Shown here: piece by piece, positions 49,122 to 58,842 of the stretch
How positions within the stretch are numbered: position 1 is the first letter of the stretch
Layout: each line of letters starts with the position of its first letter
Source: Carnobacterium maltaromaticum DSM 20342
GTDB taxonomy: Bacteria > Bacillota > Bacilli > Lactobacillales > Carnobacteriaceae
Direction: 5' to 3'
Assembly: GCF_000744945.1 (NCBI RefSeq)
Contig: NZ_JQMX01000001.1
Location: 2,356,001 to 2,420,000, forward strand
Length of the DNA stretch: 64,000 nucleotides
The notes under the pieces: generated by a model
Databases searched by the model: none
What the model saw: only the letters and a program-made list of their open reading frames with translations
Told to the model about the DNA's origin: nothing
Made by a program: the position numbers and the translations under genes

Positions 49122-49150
49122 TTGACAAATGAGCGAAATACATGTATATT
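49122..49150 (+). promoter_or_regulatory. mnmE promoter
   Basis: TTGACA (49122-49127), 17-base spacer, TATATT (49145-49150): one of the best promoters in the window. Confidence 0.75.
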
Positions 49151-49205
49151 TCTAACGTATAGTAAAAATTAATTATAAGTGATTCAATTAAATAATACAG
49201 CAGTC

Positions 49206-49262
49206 AAAGTGCTTTTCCATTTCTAGCTAATTTTAGCCAAGGGGTGGAGTGGGCACTTTTTT
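49206..49262 (+). terminator. Terminator-like hairpin in the mnmE leader
   Basis: AAAGTGC (49206-49212) pairs with GCACTTT (49253-49259), with an interrupted inner stem (TCCA with TGGA, GCT with AGC) and a six-T run. It lies between the mnmE promoter and the mnmE start, so it may be an attenuator or make a leader RNA of about 105 nt; it can also stop transcripts from the WxL operon. Confidence 0.75.
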
Positions 49263-49293
49263 GATGCAAAAAAATAAGAAGGAGTGAGATAAA

Positions 49294-50682
49294 TTGTCAT
49301 TAGAATTTGATACAATTGCAGCCGTATCAACGCCGCCAGGAGAAGGTGCGATTGGGATTGTGCGTTTATCTGGGGGAGAGGCTTTACAAGTTGCTGATAA
49401 AGTTTATCAAGCAGGTACTAAAAAATTAGTTGACGTTGCCAGTCATACGATTCATTATGGACATATTCGTGATCCAAAGACTTCTGAAACGATTGATGAA
49501 GTGATGGTTTCGGTGATGCGTAGTCCAAAAACATTTACGCGAGAAGATGTTGTGGAAATTAACTGTCACGGTGGCATTACATCGGTGAATCAAGTCTTGC
49601 AAATCGTTTTGCAAAATGGTGCACGTTTAGCTGAACCAGGTGAATTTACAAAACGCGCTTTTCTAAATGGGCGCATTGATTTATCGCAAGCTGAGGCCGT
49701 GATGGATTTGATTCGTGCGAAAACGGATAAAGCGATGTATTTAGCGTTACAACAATTAGATGGCAATTTATCAACTTTGATTCGTAATTTACGTTCGGAA
49801 ATTTTGGATACATTAGCGCAAGTTGAAGTGAATATTGATTACCCAGAATATGATGATGTTGAAACGTTAACGGCACGTTTGTTAGTGGAGAAAGCTTACC
49901 ATGTTAAAGCTAGTATTAACCAATTATTACAGACGGCAAGCCAAGGGAAAATTTTACGTGAGGGCTTGGCCACAGCTATTATTGGTCGTCCTAATGTTGG
50001 TAAATCCAGCTTGCTGAACTTCTTATTGCAAGAAGAAAAAGCAATTGTGACGGAGATTGCCGGTACGACGCGGGATGTTATTGAAGAGTATGTGAATGTT
50101 CGAGGCGTTCCTTTGAAGCTAGTTGACACTGCGGGAATTCGTGAAACAGAAGATATTGTGGAGAAAATTGGTGTAGAACGAAGTCGTCAAGCCTTACAAG
50201 AGGCGGATTTAGTTTTACTGGTCTTTAATCAAAATGAACCCTTAACGTTAGAGGATAAACTGTTAATTGAAGCTACGGCTGATAATCATCGGATTATTAT
50301 TTTAAATAAAATGGACCTACCAAACCAATTAGATTTAGCTGAGTTAGAAGGATTGGTTGATCCAGCTAGTATTGTTAAAACGTCAATTTTAACGAAATCA
50401 GGAATTGATGTTTTAGAAGAAAAAATAGCGGCGTTGTTTTTTGCAGGTGCAACAGGCGATCGCGATGCAACTTATGTATCCAATGTCCGCCATATTGCTT
50501 TATTGCACGATGCAGAAGCAGCTTTAGATGAAGTCATTAACGGCATTGAAGCGGATATGCCAGTTGATTTAGTGCAAATTGATATGACCCGTTGTTGGGA
50601 TTTATTAGGTGAAATTACAGGAGACAGTGTGCAAGATGAGTTGTTAACACAATTGTTTAGCCAATTTTGTCTAGGAAAATAG
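49294..50682 (+). CDS. mnmE: tRNA modification GTPase MnmE (TrmE)
   Basis: A 462-residue GTPase which, with MnmG, adds the aminomethyl-type group to U34 of certain tRNAs. The N-terminal folate-binding domain begins [20 protein letters not shown] motifs are [25 protein letters not shown] and NKMD; the C-terminal CLGK holds the catalytic-type Cys (usually CIGK). TTG 49294 has GGAG upstream. It is followed by mnmG after 24 bases. Confidence 0.96.
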   Translation: MSLEFDTIAAVSTPPGEGAIGIVRLSGGEALQVADKVYQAGTKKLVDVASHTIHYGHIRDPKTSETIDEVMVSVMRSPKTFTREDVVEINCHGGITSVNQVLQIVLQNGARLAEPGEFTKRAFLNGRIDLSQAEAVMDLIRAKTDKAMYLALQQLDGNLSTLIRNLRSEILDTLAQVEVNIDYPEYDDVETLTARLLVEKAYHVKASINQLLQTASQGKILREGLATAIIGRPNVGKSSLLNFLLQEEKAIVTEIAGTTRDVIEEYVNVRGVPLKLVDTAGIRETEDIVEKIGVERSRQALQEADLVLLVFNQNEPLTLEDKLLIEATADNHRIIILNKMDLPNQLDLAELEGLVDPASIVKTSILTKSGIDVLEEKIAALFFAGATGDRDATYVSNVRHIALLHDAEAALDEVINGIEADMPVDLVQIDMTRCWDLLGEITGDSVQDELLTQLFSQFCLGK

Positions 50683-50706
50683 AACATAAGAGAAGGGAAC
50701 GAGATA

Positions 50707-52605
50707 ATGGAACGATTTGAAGCAGGAACATTTGATGTTATCGTTGTTGGAGCAGGTCATGCAGGTTCAGAGGCGGCTTTAGCTAGTGCAAGAATGGGGC
50801 AAAAAACCTTACTTTTAACCATTAATTTAGATATGGTTGCGTTTATGCCATGTAATCCATCTGTTGGTGGACCAGCTAAAGGAGTTGTCGTTCGAGAAAT
50901 CGACGCTTTAGGCGGAGAAATGGGACGCAATATCGACAAAACATACATCCAAATGCGGATGTTAAATACAGGTAAAGGACCAGCTGTGCGCGCATTACGT
51001 GCACAAGCGGATAAATTCCTTTATGCAAATGAAATGAAACACACGATCGAGCGTGAAGATAATATTATTTTACGCCAAGGAATTGCTGAAGATTTAATTA
51101 TTGAAGATGGTGTTTGTTTAGGAATTGTAACCAATACGGGAGCTGTTTACCGTAGTAAATCGGTTATTTTAACAGCTGGAACGTCTTCTCGTGGTCAAAT
51201 TATTATTGGAGAATTAAAGTATTCGTCAGGCCCAAATAATTCACAGCCTTCGATTAAGCTTTCAGAAAGTTTGCTACGGAATGGCTTTGAATTAGCGCGT
51301 TTTAAAACTGGAACTCCACCACGCGTAAAAGCATCAACGATTGATTATAGTGTGACTGAAGAGCAACCAGGCGATGAAAAAGCGAATCACTTTAGCTATG
51401 AAACGCCAGATAGTGCTTATGTGAAGGATCAATTATCTTGTTGGTTAACGTATAGTAATGAAAAAACTCATGATATTATCAAAGCCAATTTGCACCGCGC
51501 ACCGATGTTTACAGGAATTGTTGAAGGGGTTGGAGCACGTTATTGTCCATCTATTGAAGATAAAATCGTGCGCTTTAGTGACAAACCACGTCACCAGATG
51601 TTCTTAGAGCCAGAAGGACGTAATACAGAAGAAGTTTATGTTCAAGGCTTGTCGACTTCAATGCCGGAAGATGTGCAATTAGATATGATTCGTTCAGTGG
51701 CAGGCTTGGAAAAAGCCGAAATGATGCGGACAGGTTATGCGATTGAATATGATGTCGTTGTACCTTATCAATTACGTCCTTCATTAGAAACAAAAATCGT
51801 TGAGAACCTATTTACAGCGGGTCAAATGAATGGAACGTCTGGTTATGAAGAAGCAGCAAGCCAAGGTTTAATGGCTGGGATTAATGCAGCTTTGAAAAAC
51901 CAAGGCAAGGAACCATTTGTGATGAAACGTAGTGAAGGTTATATTGGGGTTATGGTGGATGATTTGGTGACAAAAGGCACGATGGAACCTTATCGTTTAC
52001 TAACTTCTCGTGCAGAATACCGTTTGCTGTTACGTCACGATAATGCAGATTTTCGTTTAACTGAAATTGGACATGAAATTGGATTAGTCTCAGATGAACG
52101 CTACGAAACTTTCTTAGCTAAAAAAGCTTTGGTTGAAGATGAGATTAAGCGTTTAATGAAAACGCGTTTGAAACCAACAGCTGAATTACAAGCTTTCTTG
52201 GTTGATGTTAAAGGTGCTTCTCCTTTAAAAGATGGTATTTTAGCTGCTGATTTCTTGCGCCGTCCTGAAATGACTTATGAGGAAGTTGTGAGTTTTGCTC
52301 CTGCTACGATTGAGTTGCCGTTGGCTGTCAAAGAACAAGTTGAAATTCAAATTAAGTACGAAGGATATATTCAAAAAGCGATTGAAAAAGTAGAAAAAAT
52401 GAAACGTATGGAATCTAAACGCATTCCAGAACGCATTGATTATGAAGCCATTAATGGTTTAGCGACTGAAGCTCGTCAAAAATTGGTTAAAATTCAACCA
52501 GAAACAATTGCCCAAGCGAGCCGAATTAGTGGCGTCAATCCAGCCGATATTTCTATTTTAATGGTCTATGTGGAACAAGGGAAAATTGCGAAAGTTGCGG
52601 AATAA
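50707..52605 (+). CDS. mnmG: tRNA U34 carboxymethylaminomethyl synthesis enzyme MnmG (GidA)
   Basis: A 632-residue FAD protein, partner of MnmE. FAD-binding motif [19 protein letters not shown]; family segments [14 protein letters not shown] and [16 protein letters not shown]; the C-terminal helical domain has [23 protein letters not shown] precedes ATG 50707. The last 41 bases are partly duplicated 0.77 kb downstream (53335-53366). Confidence 0.96.
   Translation: MERFEAGTFDVIVVGAGHAGSEAALASARMGQKTLLLTINLDMVAFMPCNPSVGGPAKGVVVREIDALGGEMGRNIDKTYIQMRMLNTGKGPAVRALRAQADKFLYANEMKHTIEREDNIILRQGIAEDLIIEDGVCLGIVTNTGAVYRSKSVILTAGTSSRGQIIIGELKYSSGPNNSQPSIKLSESLLRNGFELARFKTGTPPRVKASTIDYSVTEEQPGDEKANHFSYETPDSAYVKDQLSCWLTYSNEKTHDIIKANLHRAPMFTGIVEGVGARYCPSIEDKIVRFSDKPRHQMFLEPEGRNTEEVYVQGLSTSMPEDVQLDMIRSVAGLEKAEMMRTGYAIEYDVVVPYQLRPSLETKIVENLFTAGQMNGTSGYEEAASQGLMAGINAALKNQGKEPFVMKRSEGYIGVMVDDLVTKGTMEPYRLLTSRAEYRLLLRHDNADFRLTEIGHEIGLVSDERYETFLAKKALVEDEIKRLMKTRLKPTAELQAFLVDVKGASPLKDGILAADFLRRPEMTYEEVVSFAPATIELPLAVKEQVEIQIKYEGYIQKAIEKVEKMKRMESKRIPERIDYEAINGLATEARQKLVKIQPETIAQASRISGVNPADISILMVYVEQGKIAKVAE
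52564..52604 (+). repeat. mnmG 3' end, left copy of a direct repeat
   Basis: Encodes [13 protein letters not shown] before the stop. The right copy at 53335-53366 has GTCTATGTATAACAAGGC then AAAGTTGCGGAATAG: the same frame with a 9-base deletion and a few changes. Confidence 0.75.
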
Positions 52606-52724
52606 AGTCTTCAATTAGAGCTTTTTGTAATATTTAGCAATTTAGTAAAAACTACCACTTTAACTATCCTTGTTTTAGAAGTTAACATAATTTCATTTGG
52701 ATAAGATTTGTAAAGGTACTTTAT

Positions 52725-52775
52725 AAGCTTCATAGTAAGAGGGACACTCTTCTTACTATGAAGCTTTTTATTTTT
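52725..52775 (+). terminator. Terminator now serving mnmG
   Basis: AAGCTTCATAGTAAGA (52725-52740) pairs with TCTTACTATGAAGCTT (52751-52766), then a T-run. Confidence 0.95.
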
Positions 52776-52962
52776 CTATAAATACTGGATTGAACGTCAC
52801 ATAGGAATTTTACCTTTTTGCGATCCTCACGCGAGTATAGTTATCAATAAGTATCAAGTTATTCCGTATAATCCTATCGTTATAGATTATTTTGTAGTTA
52901 TAATTTTTAATAATTACTATTAAAAGGCAACAAGAAAAGAGCAATTTTTATAAACAGCGTTT

Positions 52963-53160
52963 TTAAAATTTGACGAGAAAACACCAGAGTGCAACAGCGA
53001 AGAAAATTACAGCAAATATTAAACTATTCCACAGTCCTAACATAATAAATGGAGAGGTATTTTTATCTCCTTCACTTTTTATACTAGCGAATGTTCGCCA
53101 AGTTATCACTAGCTGCCATATACTTACTAATAAAAAAACGAATCCTACTAAATATCTCAT
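52963..53160 (-). CDS. Small two-helix membrane protein, unknown function
   Basis: A 65-residue protein with two membrane helices (YLVGFVFLLVSIWQLVI and SLIFAVIFFAVALWCFLV) joined by a polar loop. AAGGAGGTAATT stands before the ATG at 53160 on the minus strand; a longer upstream frame has no ribosome site. It is the only gene in the segment flanked by the mnmG-end repeats. The size suggests an immunity, toxin or regulatory peptide, but nothing in the sequence proves this. Confidence 0.65.
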   Translation of the reverse strand: MRYLVGFVFLLVSIWQLVITWRTFASIKSEGDKNTSPFIMLGLWNSLIFAVIFFAVALWCFLVKF

Positions 53161-53334
53161 AATAATTACCTCCTTTTGGTTAAAGATAACACTTAACGAA
53201 AGCGTTATCAAGTTAAGATATAAACTATTATTTTGTAAAACGACTTGATTGATATTATAGAAAAATATATTGAAGATTTTGATATTGATGTTGTTAAATG
53301 AATAGACATGAATACTTGTGATTGATAAATGTTT

Positions 53335-53366
53335 GTCTATGTATAACAAGGCAAAGTTGCGGAATA
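53335..53366 (+). repeat. Partial duplicate of the mnmG 3' end (right copy)
   Basis: GTCTATGTATAACAAGGCAA and AGTTGCGGAATAG read VYV, stop, QGKVAE, stop in the mnmG frame. AAAGTTGCGGAATA (14 bases) is identical to the true mnmG end. Confidence 0.75.
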
Positions 53367-53414
53367 GGATTTGAGTAGTAAAACGAAGAGTAATTGAAGA
53401 TATAAGATGTAGTT

Positions 53415-53462
53415 CACCTCGCTAATTAGGCTGAAAAGTTTAATTAGTGGGGTGTTTTTTTT
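53415..53462 (+). terminator. Orphan terminator, probably the former mnmG terminator
   Basis: CACCtcGCTAATTA pairs with TAATTAGtggGGTG, then seven T. No plus-strand gene now lies directly upstream; only the mnmG-end duplicate does. The rest of the 53463-53679 gap is AT-rich. Confidence 0.8.
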
Positions 53463-53679
53463 GACTATAATGAACTAGTGCGGTCGAAATAAAAGTAGAT
53501 TATTAAAAACAAGTCATGTACAAATAATTAGAAAAATAAAATGTTTTTAAAATTAAAAACTCGAAATGAATTTAATTATATTATAATTTTTTAAACCATA
53601 TTATTTGGAATAGTAAAAAGCTTGTGATAACATAAAGAAGTAGATAAAGTTAGAAAAAATAAAATGGAGGTAGATGGAT

Positions 53680-54729
53680 ATGGAAAAAAGGAAAACTGGG
53701 TTTAGAACTTATTTAACAGATGGAGAAGCAGGAATTAATATTTCATGGGGATCTATTTTTGCTGGTGTTATCACTTTTTTATCAATATTTATAACTCTCT
53801 CTCTAATTGGTTCTGCTATTGGATTTGGCACGCTCAAATTAACGACAGATCAACCTTTTGAAGGTGTTGGTACGGGTCTAATCATTTGGTCAATTATAAT
53901 GTTAATTATATCTTTAATGAGTGCAGGTTTTGTAGCCGGTGTTGCTGCAAGAAGAATCGGCTTGTTACATGGATTCTTAACATGGGCGACAAGCATGTTA
54001 CTAGTGGTTATTTTAGTTAGTTTTACAGCTGTAGGTGCTTTTTCAGCAGTTGGCTCATTATTAGGAAATGTTGCATCTGGTGTAGGCAGTGGAGTTCAAA
54101 CTATAGCTTCGGGCACTGGTGATGTTATATCTAAAGGAATTGATAAAGTTTCTGATGAGGTAGGGACTGTGAATACATCTGAATTACAAGATAATATCGA
54201 TAAGTATTTAAAAGATACAGATGTACCAGAATTACAACCTGATTATTTGAAAGACCAACTAAGTCAAGCAACGGATACAATTAAAGATGCTGGAAAAGAA
54301 GCTCTAAAAAATCCAGATGACTCAGATAAAATCTTTGAAACAACTGCAGATTCACTAAAAGAACAAGCAAAAACAATTGGAGATTCTGTAGATAAAGATG
54401 CTATTGCAAATGCAGTTGCTAAAAATAGTGATCTTAGCCCAGAAGAAGCGCAACAAGCTACTGATAATATCTATAATGAATTACAAAAAGCTTCTAAGGA
54501 AACACAAGAACAAATTGATACGGTTCGTGAGAACTTAGAGGAAACAAAAGCTGATTTAAAAGAATCAATTGACGATGCAAGAAAAGCAGCTGATGACGCA
54601 GCTGATGCGACAGCTAAAGCATCTATTTGGGGCTTTGTTGCGATGGTTCTTGGTATGATTATTACTTCTTTAGCGGGACTTTGGGGATCAAATTTAGTTA
54701 AAGATCCACAACGTGAAGTTAAAATGTAA
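53680..54729 (+). CDS. Membrane protein with long amphipathic helical domain
   Basis: A 349-residue protein: three membrane helices in residues 25-125, a Gly/Ser/Val stretch, then some 180 residues rich in Asp, Lys, Ala, Gln and Glu likely to form long amphipathic or coiled helices, and a final membrane helix (about 320-342). ATG 53680 is chosen because GGAGG (53666-53670) is nine bases away; ATG 53674 is too close. The first part (GINISWGSIFAGVITFLSIFI) resembles membrane proteins of stress-response type in lactic acid bacteria, but I cannot name a family. Confidence 0.75.
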   Translation: MEKRKTGFRTYLTDGEAGINISWGSIFAGVITFLSIFITLSLIGSAIGFGTLKLTTDQPFEGVGTGLIIWSIIMLIISLMSAGFVAGVAARRIGLLHGFLTWATSMLLVVILVSFTAVGAFSAVGSLLGNVASGVGSGVQTIASGTGDVISKGIDKVSDEVGTVNTSELQDNIDKYLKDTDVPELQPDYLKDQLSQATDTIKDAGKEALKNPDDSDKIFETTADSLKEQAKTIGDSVDKDAIANAVAKNSDLSPEEAQQATDNIYNELQKASKETQEQIDTVRENLEETKADLKESIDDARKAADDAADATAKASIWGFVAMVLGMIITSLAGLWGSNLVKDPQREVKM

Positions 54730-54750
54730 GAAAAATCAATCTATGTAGGA

Positions 54751-54785
54751 AATACTCGAGCTAGCATTTTAGCTCGAGTATTTTT
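54751..54785 (+). terminator. Intrinsic terminator
   Basis: AATACTCGAGCT pairs with AGCTCGAGTATT, then five T. Confidence 0.95.
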
Positions 54786-54951
54786 ATATCTTGTCTAATT
54801 AGGTTAGTTTTGGCCGATATTCTTGATTGGCGTCAATCAAGGTTTTATGGAAATCATTGATAGAATCGATTCAATCCTGTTACATCAATTTAAGAGTGAA
54901 TGGGCATATCTGTAAAATATTTTAGAATAAGATTATTAAAACAAATGCATA

Positions 54952-54966
54952 TCGGAAACGTTTCAA
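54952..54966. promoter_or_regulatory. LacI-type operator 1 (before the LacI gene)
   Basis: TCGGAAACGTTTCAA, just upstream of a TATACT -10 element. The same core (GGAAACG) recurs at 56926 and 56971, so the LacI protein likely controls itself and the transporter operon. Confidence 0.75.
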
Positions 54967-55013
54967 TTTGGTTGATGACTATGCTATACTAATATAAAAA
55001 AGTGGAGGATAAC

Positions 55014-55985
55014 ATGAAAGCAACGATGAAAGATGTGGCAAAGCTTGCCGGTGTAGGTGTAGGAACTGTTTCTCGAGTCATTAACGGTGTCCGCGTAAAA
55101 GATAGCACATTAAAAAAAGTGAATCAGTCAATTCAAGAATTAGGCTATGAGCCAGATATATATGCAAGAGGAATGAAAACAAATCGATCAAATACGATAG
55201 CTCTGATTGTTCCAACAATTTGGCATCCGTTTTTTTCTGAATTTGGATTTCATGTTGAGAAAGAGTTGAAAGCGTTAGGCTATAAAATTTTTCTATGTAA
55301 TTCAACTGGAGATCCTGCTGTAGAAGACGAATATATTCAAATGATTAAGCAAAATAAGGTCGATGGGATTATTGGAATTACGTATACAGACATTGATAAA
55401 AGCGTTTCTTCGGATATTCCGTTTGTTAGTATTGACCGCCATTTTACGAGTAAGGTAACTATAGTAGCAGCTGATAGTAAGCAGGGTGGGGAAATAGCTT
55501 TTAATGAATTGAATAAGAGAGGATGCCAGCATTTTGCTTTTGTTGGGACGCATCAAGATAAAGAAAGCGAGACGAAGAATCGCCGGATTTATTTTGAGAA
55601 AAGTGCGCGTCGGGCTGGGAAAAAAATTTCTATTCTAGATTTTGAAGAGCCGATTATTGATTTTGAAAATCAAGTTCAAAAATTTTTTATCGATAATCCA
55701 ACAATTGATGGGCTTTTCGGAATTAATGATTTTTTAGCAATGGATGTGATGAAAGAATTAGAAAAACTAGGTAAAAGAATTCCTGAAGATATTCAAGTAA
55801 TTGGTTTTGATGGTGTGAAACTTTCAGAAGAACGGGAGTACTTGATGACCACGATTCGTCAACCTTTAGAGACGATGGCTAAAGTTGCTGTTGAGCAAAT
55901 TATGAATGCAATTAATGGAGATCCGATTGACTATAAGACGATTATTCCAGTCACATTTATTGAAGGAAATACAACTAAAAATTAG
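55014..55985 (+). CDS. LacI-family regulator of the fructan/sucrose cluster
   Basis: A 323-residue LacI/GalR regulator. The helix-turn-helix and hinge read TMKDVAKLAGVGVGTVSRVINGVRVKDST; the C-terminal domain is periplasmic-binding-protein-like (ALIVPTIWHPFF, SIDRHF, GFDGVKLSEE). ATG 55014 has GGAGG (55004-55008) upstream; the GTG at 55002 overlaps it. Likely repressor responding to a sugar from fructo-oligosaccharide breakdown. Followed by the ROK kinase in the same transcript. Confidence 0.9.
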   Translation: MKATMKDVAKLAGVGVGTVSRVINGVRVKDSTLKKVNQSIQELGYEPDIYARGMKTNRSNTIALIVPTIWHPFFSEFGFHVEKELKALGYKIFLCNSTGDPAVEDEYIQMIKQNKVDGIIGITYTDIDKSVSSDIPFVSIDRHFTSKVTIVAADSKQGGEIAFNELNKRGCQHFAFVGTHQDKESETKNRRIYFEKSARRAGKKISILDFEEPIIDFENQVQKFFIDNPTIDGLFGINDFLAMDVMKELEKLGKRIPEDIQVIGFDGVKLSEEREYLMTTIRQPLETMAKVAVEQIMNAINGDPIDYKTIIPVTFIEGNTTKN

Positions 55986-56012
55986 AATAGAAAATAAAAG
56001 GAGTGTATGATT

Positions 56013-56870
56013 GTGCAGTTATATGGCAGTATCGAAGGTGGAGGCACAAAATTTGTTTGTGCGATTGGAAATGAACAACTGGAAATAGTGGAAAAGGCAG
56101 TCTTTAAAACAACAACGCCAGAAGAAACATTAAAAAAAGTTGTCCAGTTTTTTGAAGGAAAACGCGTTTCAGCAATTGGTATGGGTATGTTTGGCCCATT
56201 AGAGCAGCGCGTTAATCATGAAAAATATGGCTATATTACAAGTACGCCTAAACAAGGGTGGGCCAATGTCGATGTGGTGAGTCAATTAAAAGAAGTACTT
56301 AATGTGCCTATATATTTTACAACAGATGTGAATTCTTCGGCTTACGGTGAATTTATTTCTAGAGGTGCCGTACCTGGGCTAGTCTATTACACAATTGGAA
56401 CAGGGATTGGAGCAGGGATCGTTTTGAATGGTGAAATTATTGGTGTGACGGGTCATCCCGAAATGGGCCATGTATCAGTAAAACGTAGATTAGATGATGC
56501 TGATTTTGAAGGTGTATGTCCTTATCATAAAGATTGCCTTGAAGGGCTAGCTAGTGGACCTACTCTTCAAGCTAGGCTTGGTATTTTAGGGGAACGTGTT
56601 GCTTTAGATCACCCTGTTTTTGAGCTGATCGGTTATTATATTGCACAAGCTTGTGTTCAAGCTACCTTAACTTTGCGTCCCAGTGTGATTGTACTTGGTG
56701 GCGGTGTTATGAGCTCGAATTTATTAGAAATTGTAAAAAAAGAATTTAAAAAAACGTTGAATAATTATATTGAAATAGAAAATATAGATACGTATTTAAG
56801 CTTACCGACTGTGGTAGAAAATGGATCAGCGACAATTGGAAATTTTGCGTTGGCTAAAAAAATAATTTAA
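56013..56870 (+). CDS. ROK-family fructokinase
   Basis: A 285-residue ROK sugar kinase. N-terminal ATP motif LYGSIEGGGTKFVCAIG; ROK signature with zinc-binding GHPEMGHVSV and CPYHKDCLEGLASGP. This form is the usual Gram-positive fructokinase (ScrK type), which fits a GH32 enzyme in the same cluster. GTG 56013 is favoured because GGAG (56000-56003) is nine bases upstream, against three for ATG 56007. Another hexokinase specificity is possible. Confidence 0.85.
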   Translation: MQLYGSIEGGGTKFVCAIGNEQLEIVEKAVFKTTTPEETLKKVVQFFEGKRVSAIGMGMFGPLEQRVNHEKYGYITSTPKQGWANVDVVSQLKEVLNVPIYFTTDVNSSAYGEFISRGAVPGLVYYTIGTGIGAGIVLNGEIIGVTGHPEMGHVSVKRRLDDADFEGVCPYHKDCLEGLASGPTLQARLGILGERVALDHPVFELIGYYIAQACVQATLTLRPSVIVLGGGVMSSNLLEIVKKEFKKTLNNYIEIENIDTYLSLPTVVENGSATIGNFALAKKII

Positions 56871-56888
56871 AAATTTATAAAATCGTTG

Positions 56889-56917
56889 TTGAAAAAATGA
56901 ATTATATGGTGTAATAT
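56889..56917 (+). promoter_or_regulatory. Promoter of the ABC-GH32 operon
   Basis: TTGAAA (56889-56894), 17-base spacer, TAATAT (56912-56917), directly followed by operator 2. Confidence 0.65.
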
Positions 56918-56925
56918 ATTCTATA

Positions 56926-56940
56926 TCGGAAACGATTCCA
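56926..56940. promoter_or_regulatory. LacI-type operator 2
   Basis: TCGGAAACGATTCCA, placed just after the -10, where binding would block initiation. Confidence 0.75.
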
Positions 56941-56970
56941 AAATGAGTTGGTTCTTTTTTTAAGACAAAA

Positions 56971-56984
56971 TGGAAACGTTTCAA
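56971..56984. promoter_or_regulatory. LacI-type operator 3
   Basis: TGGAAACGTTTCAA, 45 bases after operator 2, near whole helical turns, which would suit cooperative or loop binding. It also resembles a CcpA cre site, so carbon-catabolite control is possible. Confidence 0.65.
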
Positions 56985-57003
56985 AAACGAAAGGAGAAAA
57001 AAA

Positions 57004-57918
57004 ATGAAACAAAAAGTGAAGAATAATTTGTTTTATATGCGAAAGAATTACCTATTATATTTATTGGTGTTGCCAGCAATTGTTTTAACGTTTATTTTTA
57101 AATACGTCCCAATTTATGGATTACTCATTGCGTTCAAAAACTATAATCCTCTTCAAGGGATCATAGGAAGTGAATGGGTTGGACTCGAACATTTCACTCG
57201 ATTTTTATCATCGCCTAACTTTATGATCTTGTTAGTAAACACTTTGAAACTAAGTGTTTATGGTCTATTACTAGGGTTTTTCCCGCCCATTATTTTGGCA
57301 ATTTCATTCAATTTATTAGCTAGTGATAAATTGAAGAAAAGGCTGCAGCTAATTCTCTATGCACCAAATTTTATATCAGTTGTAATTATCGTCGGAATGA
57401 TTTTCCTATTCTTCTCAAATAAAGGACCTGTCAATCATATTTATGAATTTTTTACTGGTAAAACGGTGCCGTTCTTAACTGAACCTGATTTCTTTCGACC
57501 CTTGTATATTTTCTCGGGCATTTGGCAAGGAATTGGATGGTCGTCGATTCTCTATACAGCAACATTATCAAATGTGTCACCGGAATTGATTGATGCTGCA
57601 AAAATTGATGGCGCTAACATTTTACAAAGAATTTGGCATGTTGATATACCTGCAATTAAACCGGTCATGGTAATTAGTTTTATCCTTGCTGCAGGAGGTA
57701 TTATGAGTGTCGGTTACGAAAAGGCTTACTTAATGCAGACAACGATGAATTTACCGAGTTCAGAAATTATCGCAACTTATGTTTATAAAGTAGGACTTCA
57801 ATCAGGAGATTACAGTTACTCAACTGCCGTTGGCTTGTTTAACTCCTTGATTAATCTTATTTTAATCATTGCAGTCAACCAAACAGTGAAAAAATTAAAT
57901 GATGGGGAGGGGCTGTAA
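57004..57918 (+). CDS. ABC sugar transporter permease, LplB family
   Basis: A 304-residue permease with six membrane helices. The N-terminal YLLYLLVLPAIVLTFIFKYVPIYG and the EAA-type loop (ELIDAAKIDGANILQRIWHVDIP) mark the LplB/MsmF group for complex carbohydrates. AAAGGAG precedes ATG 57004. Its stop overlaps the next start by one base. Confidence 0.93.
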   Translation: MKQKVKNNLFYMRKNYLLYLLVLPAIVLTFIFKYVPIYGLLIAFKNYNPLQGIIGSEWVGLEHFTRFLSSPNFMILLVNTLKLSVYGLLLGFFPPIILAISFNLLASDKLKKRLQLILYAPNFISVVIIVGMIFLFFSNKGPVNHIYEFFTGKTVPFLTEPDFFRPLYIFSGIWQGIGWSSILYTATLSNVSPELIDAAKIDGANILQRIWHVDIPAIKPVMVISFILAAGGIMSVGYEKAYLMQTTMNLPSSEIIATYVYKVGLQSGDYSYSTAVGLFNSLINLILIIAVNQTVKKLNDGEGL

Positions 57919-58802
57919 TGTTGAATAAACAGACTAGATTTGACCGGAATGTACTAATCGTTAATCGAGTATTGATTGGCTTATTAGTTTTTATTACCAT
58001 CGTTCCATTAGCATATGTCCTAGCTGCTTCATTTCAGGATCCAGATACGTTAATGAGTCAGGGAATTAGTTTTAATTTGAAAAATTGGACACTGGCAGGT
58101 TATCAAAAAGTTTTAGCCAATGATTCGATTCTTCGCGGCTTCGTTAACTCAATGTTTTATTCTTTTGCATATGCAGCCTTTTCAACGATTATTACGATGC
58201 TTTGTGCCTATCCTCTTTCAAAAAAAGAATTTGTAGGTAGAAAAGTAATCATGTCATTTTTCTTGTTAACCATGTTCTTTGGTGGGGGATTGGTTCCCAC
58301 ATATATGGTTGTTAAAAATTTAGGGATTTTGGATACGCCATGGGCAATCATTTTGCCAGGTGCAATTAATATTTGGAACATTATATTGGCTAGAACTTAT
58401 TTCCAAAGCTTACCTGATGAATTAGAAGAAGCCGCAAAAATAGATGGTGCAAATAGTATGCAAGTCTTTTTCAAAATCTTATTACCTTTAGCTAAACCAA
58501 TCATGTTTGTTTTATTTTTATATGCCTTTGTTGGCCAATGGAATAGCTACTTTGATGCAATGATTTATATTAAAGACCCTGATTTACAACCTTTACAATT
58601 GATTCTGCGAAATATTTTAATTCAAAATCAGATTGATACAAATATGGTTGGCTCACAAGCAGCTATGGCGGAAATGGAAAAAGTCGCTCAGTTAATTAAG
58701 TATGCGACAATCATTATCTCAAGCTTACCTTTAATTATTATGTATCCATTCTTCCAAAAATATTTTGATAAAGGTGTTTTAGTTGGTTCAATGAAAGGAT
58801 AA
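57918..58802 (+). CDS. ABC sugar transporter permease, LplC/YtcP family
   Basis: A 294-residue permease with six helices and the EAA loop ELEEAAKIDGANSMQVFFKILLP. The FLLTMFFGGGLVPTYM segment is typical of the LplC/YtcP group. GGGGAGGGG precedes ATG 57918. Partner of the preceding permease. Confidence 0.93.
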   Translation: MLNKQTRFDRNVLIVNRVLIGLLVFITIVPLAYVLAASFQDPDTLMSQGISFNLKNWTLAGYQKVLANDSILRGFVNSMFYSFAYAAFSTIITMLCAYPLSKKEFVGRKVIMSFFLLTMFFGGGLVPTYMVVKNLGILDTPWAIILPGAINIWNIILARTYFQSLPDELEEAAKIDGANSMQVFFKILLPLAKPIMFVLFLYAFVGQWNSYFDAMIYIKDPDLQPLQLILRNILIQNQIDTNMVGSQAAMAEMEKVAQLIKYATIIISSLPLIIMYPFFQKYFDKGVLVGSMKG

Positions 58803-58842
58803 TTTAGTTGATTTTAAACTTATAAATTGGAGAGGAATTAGG

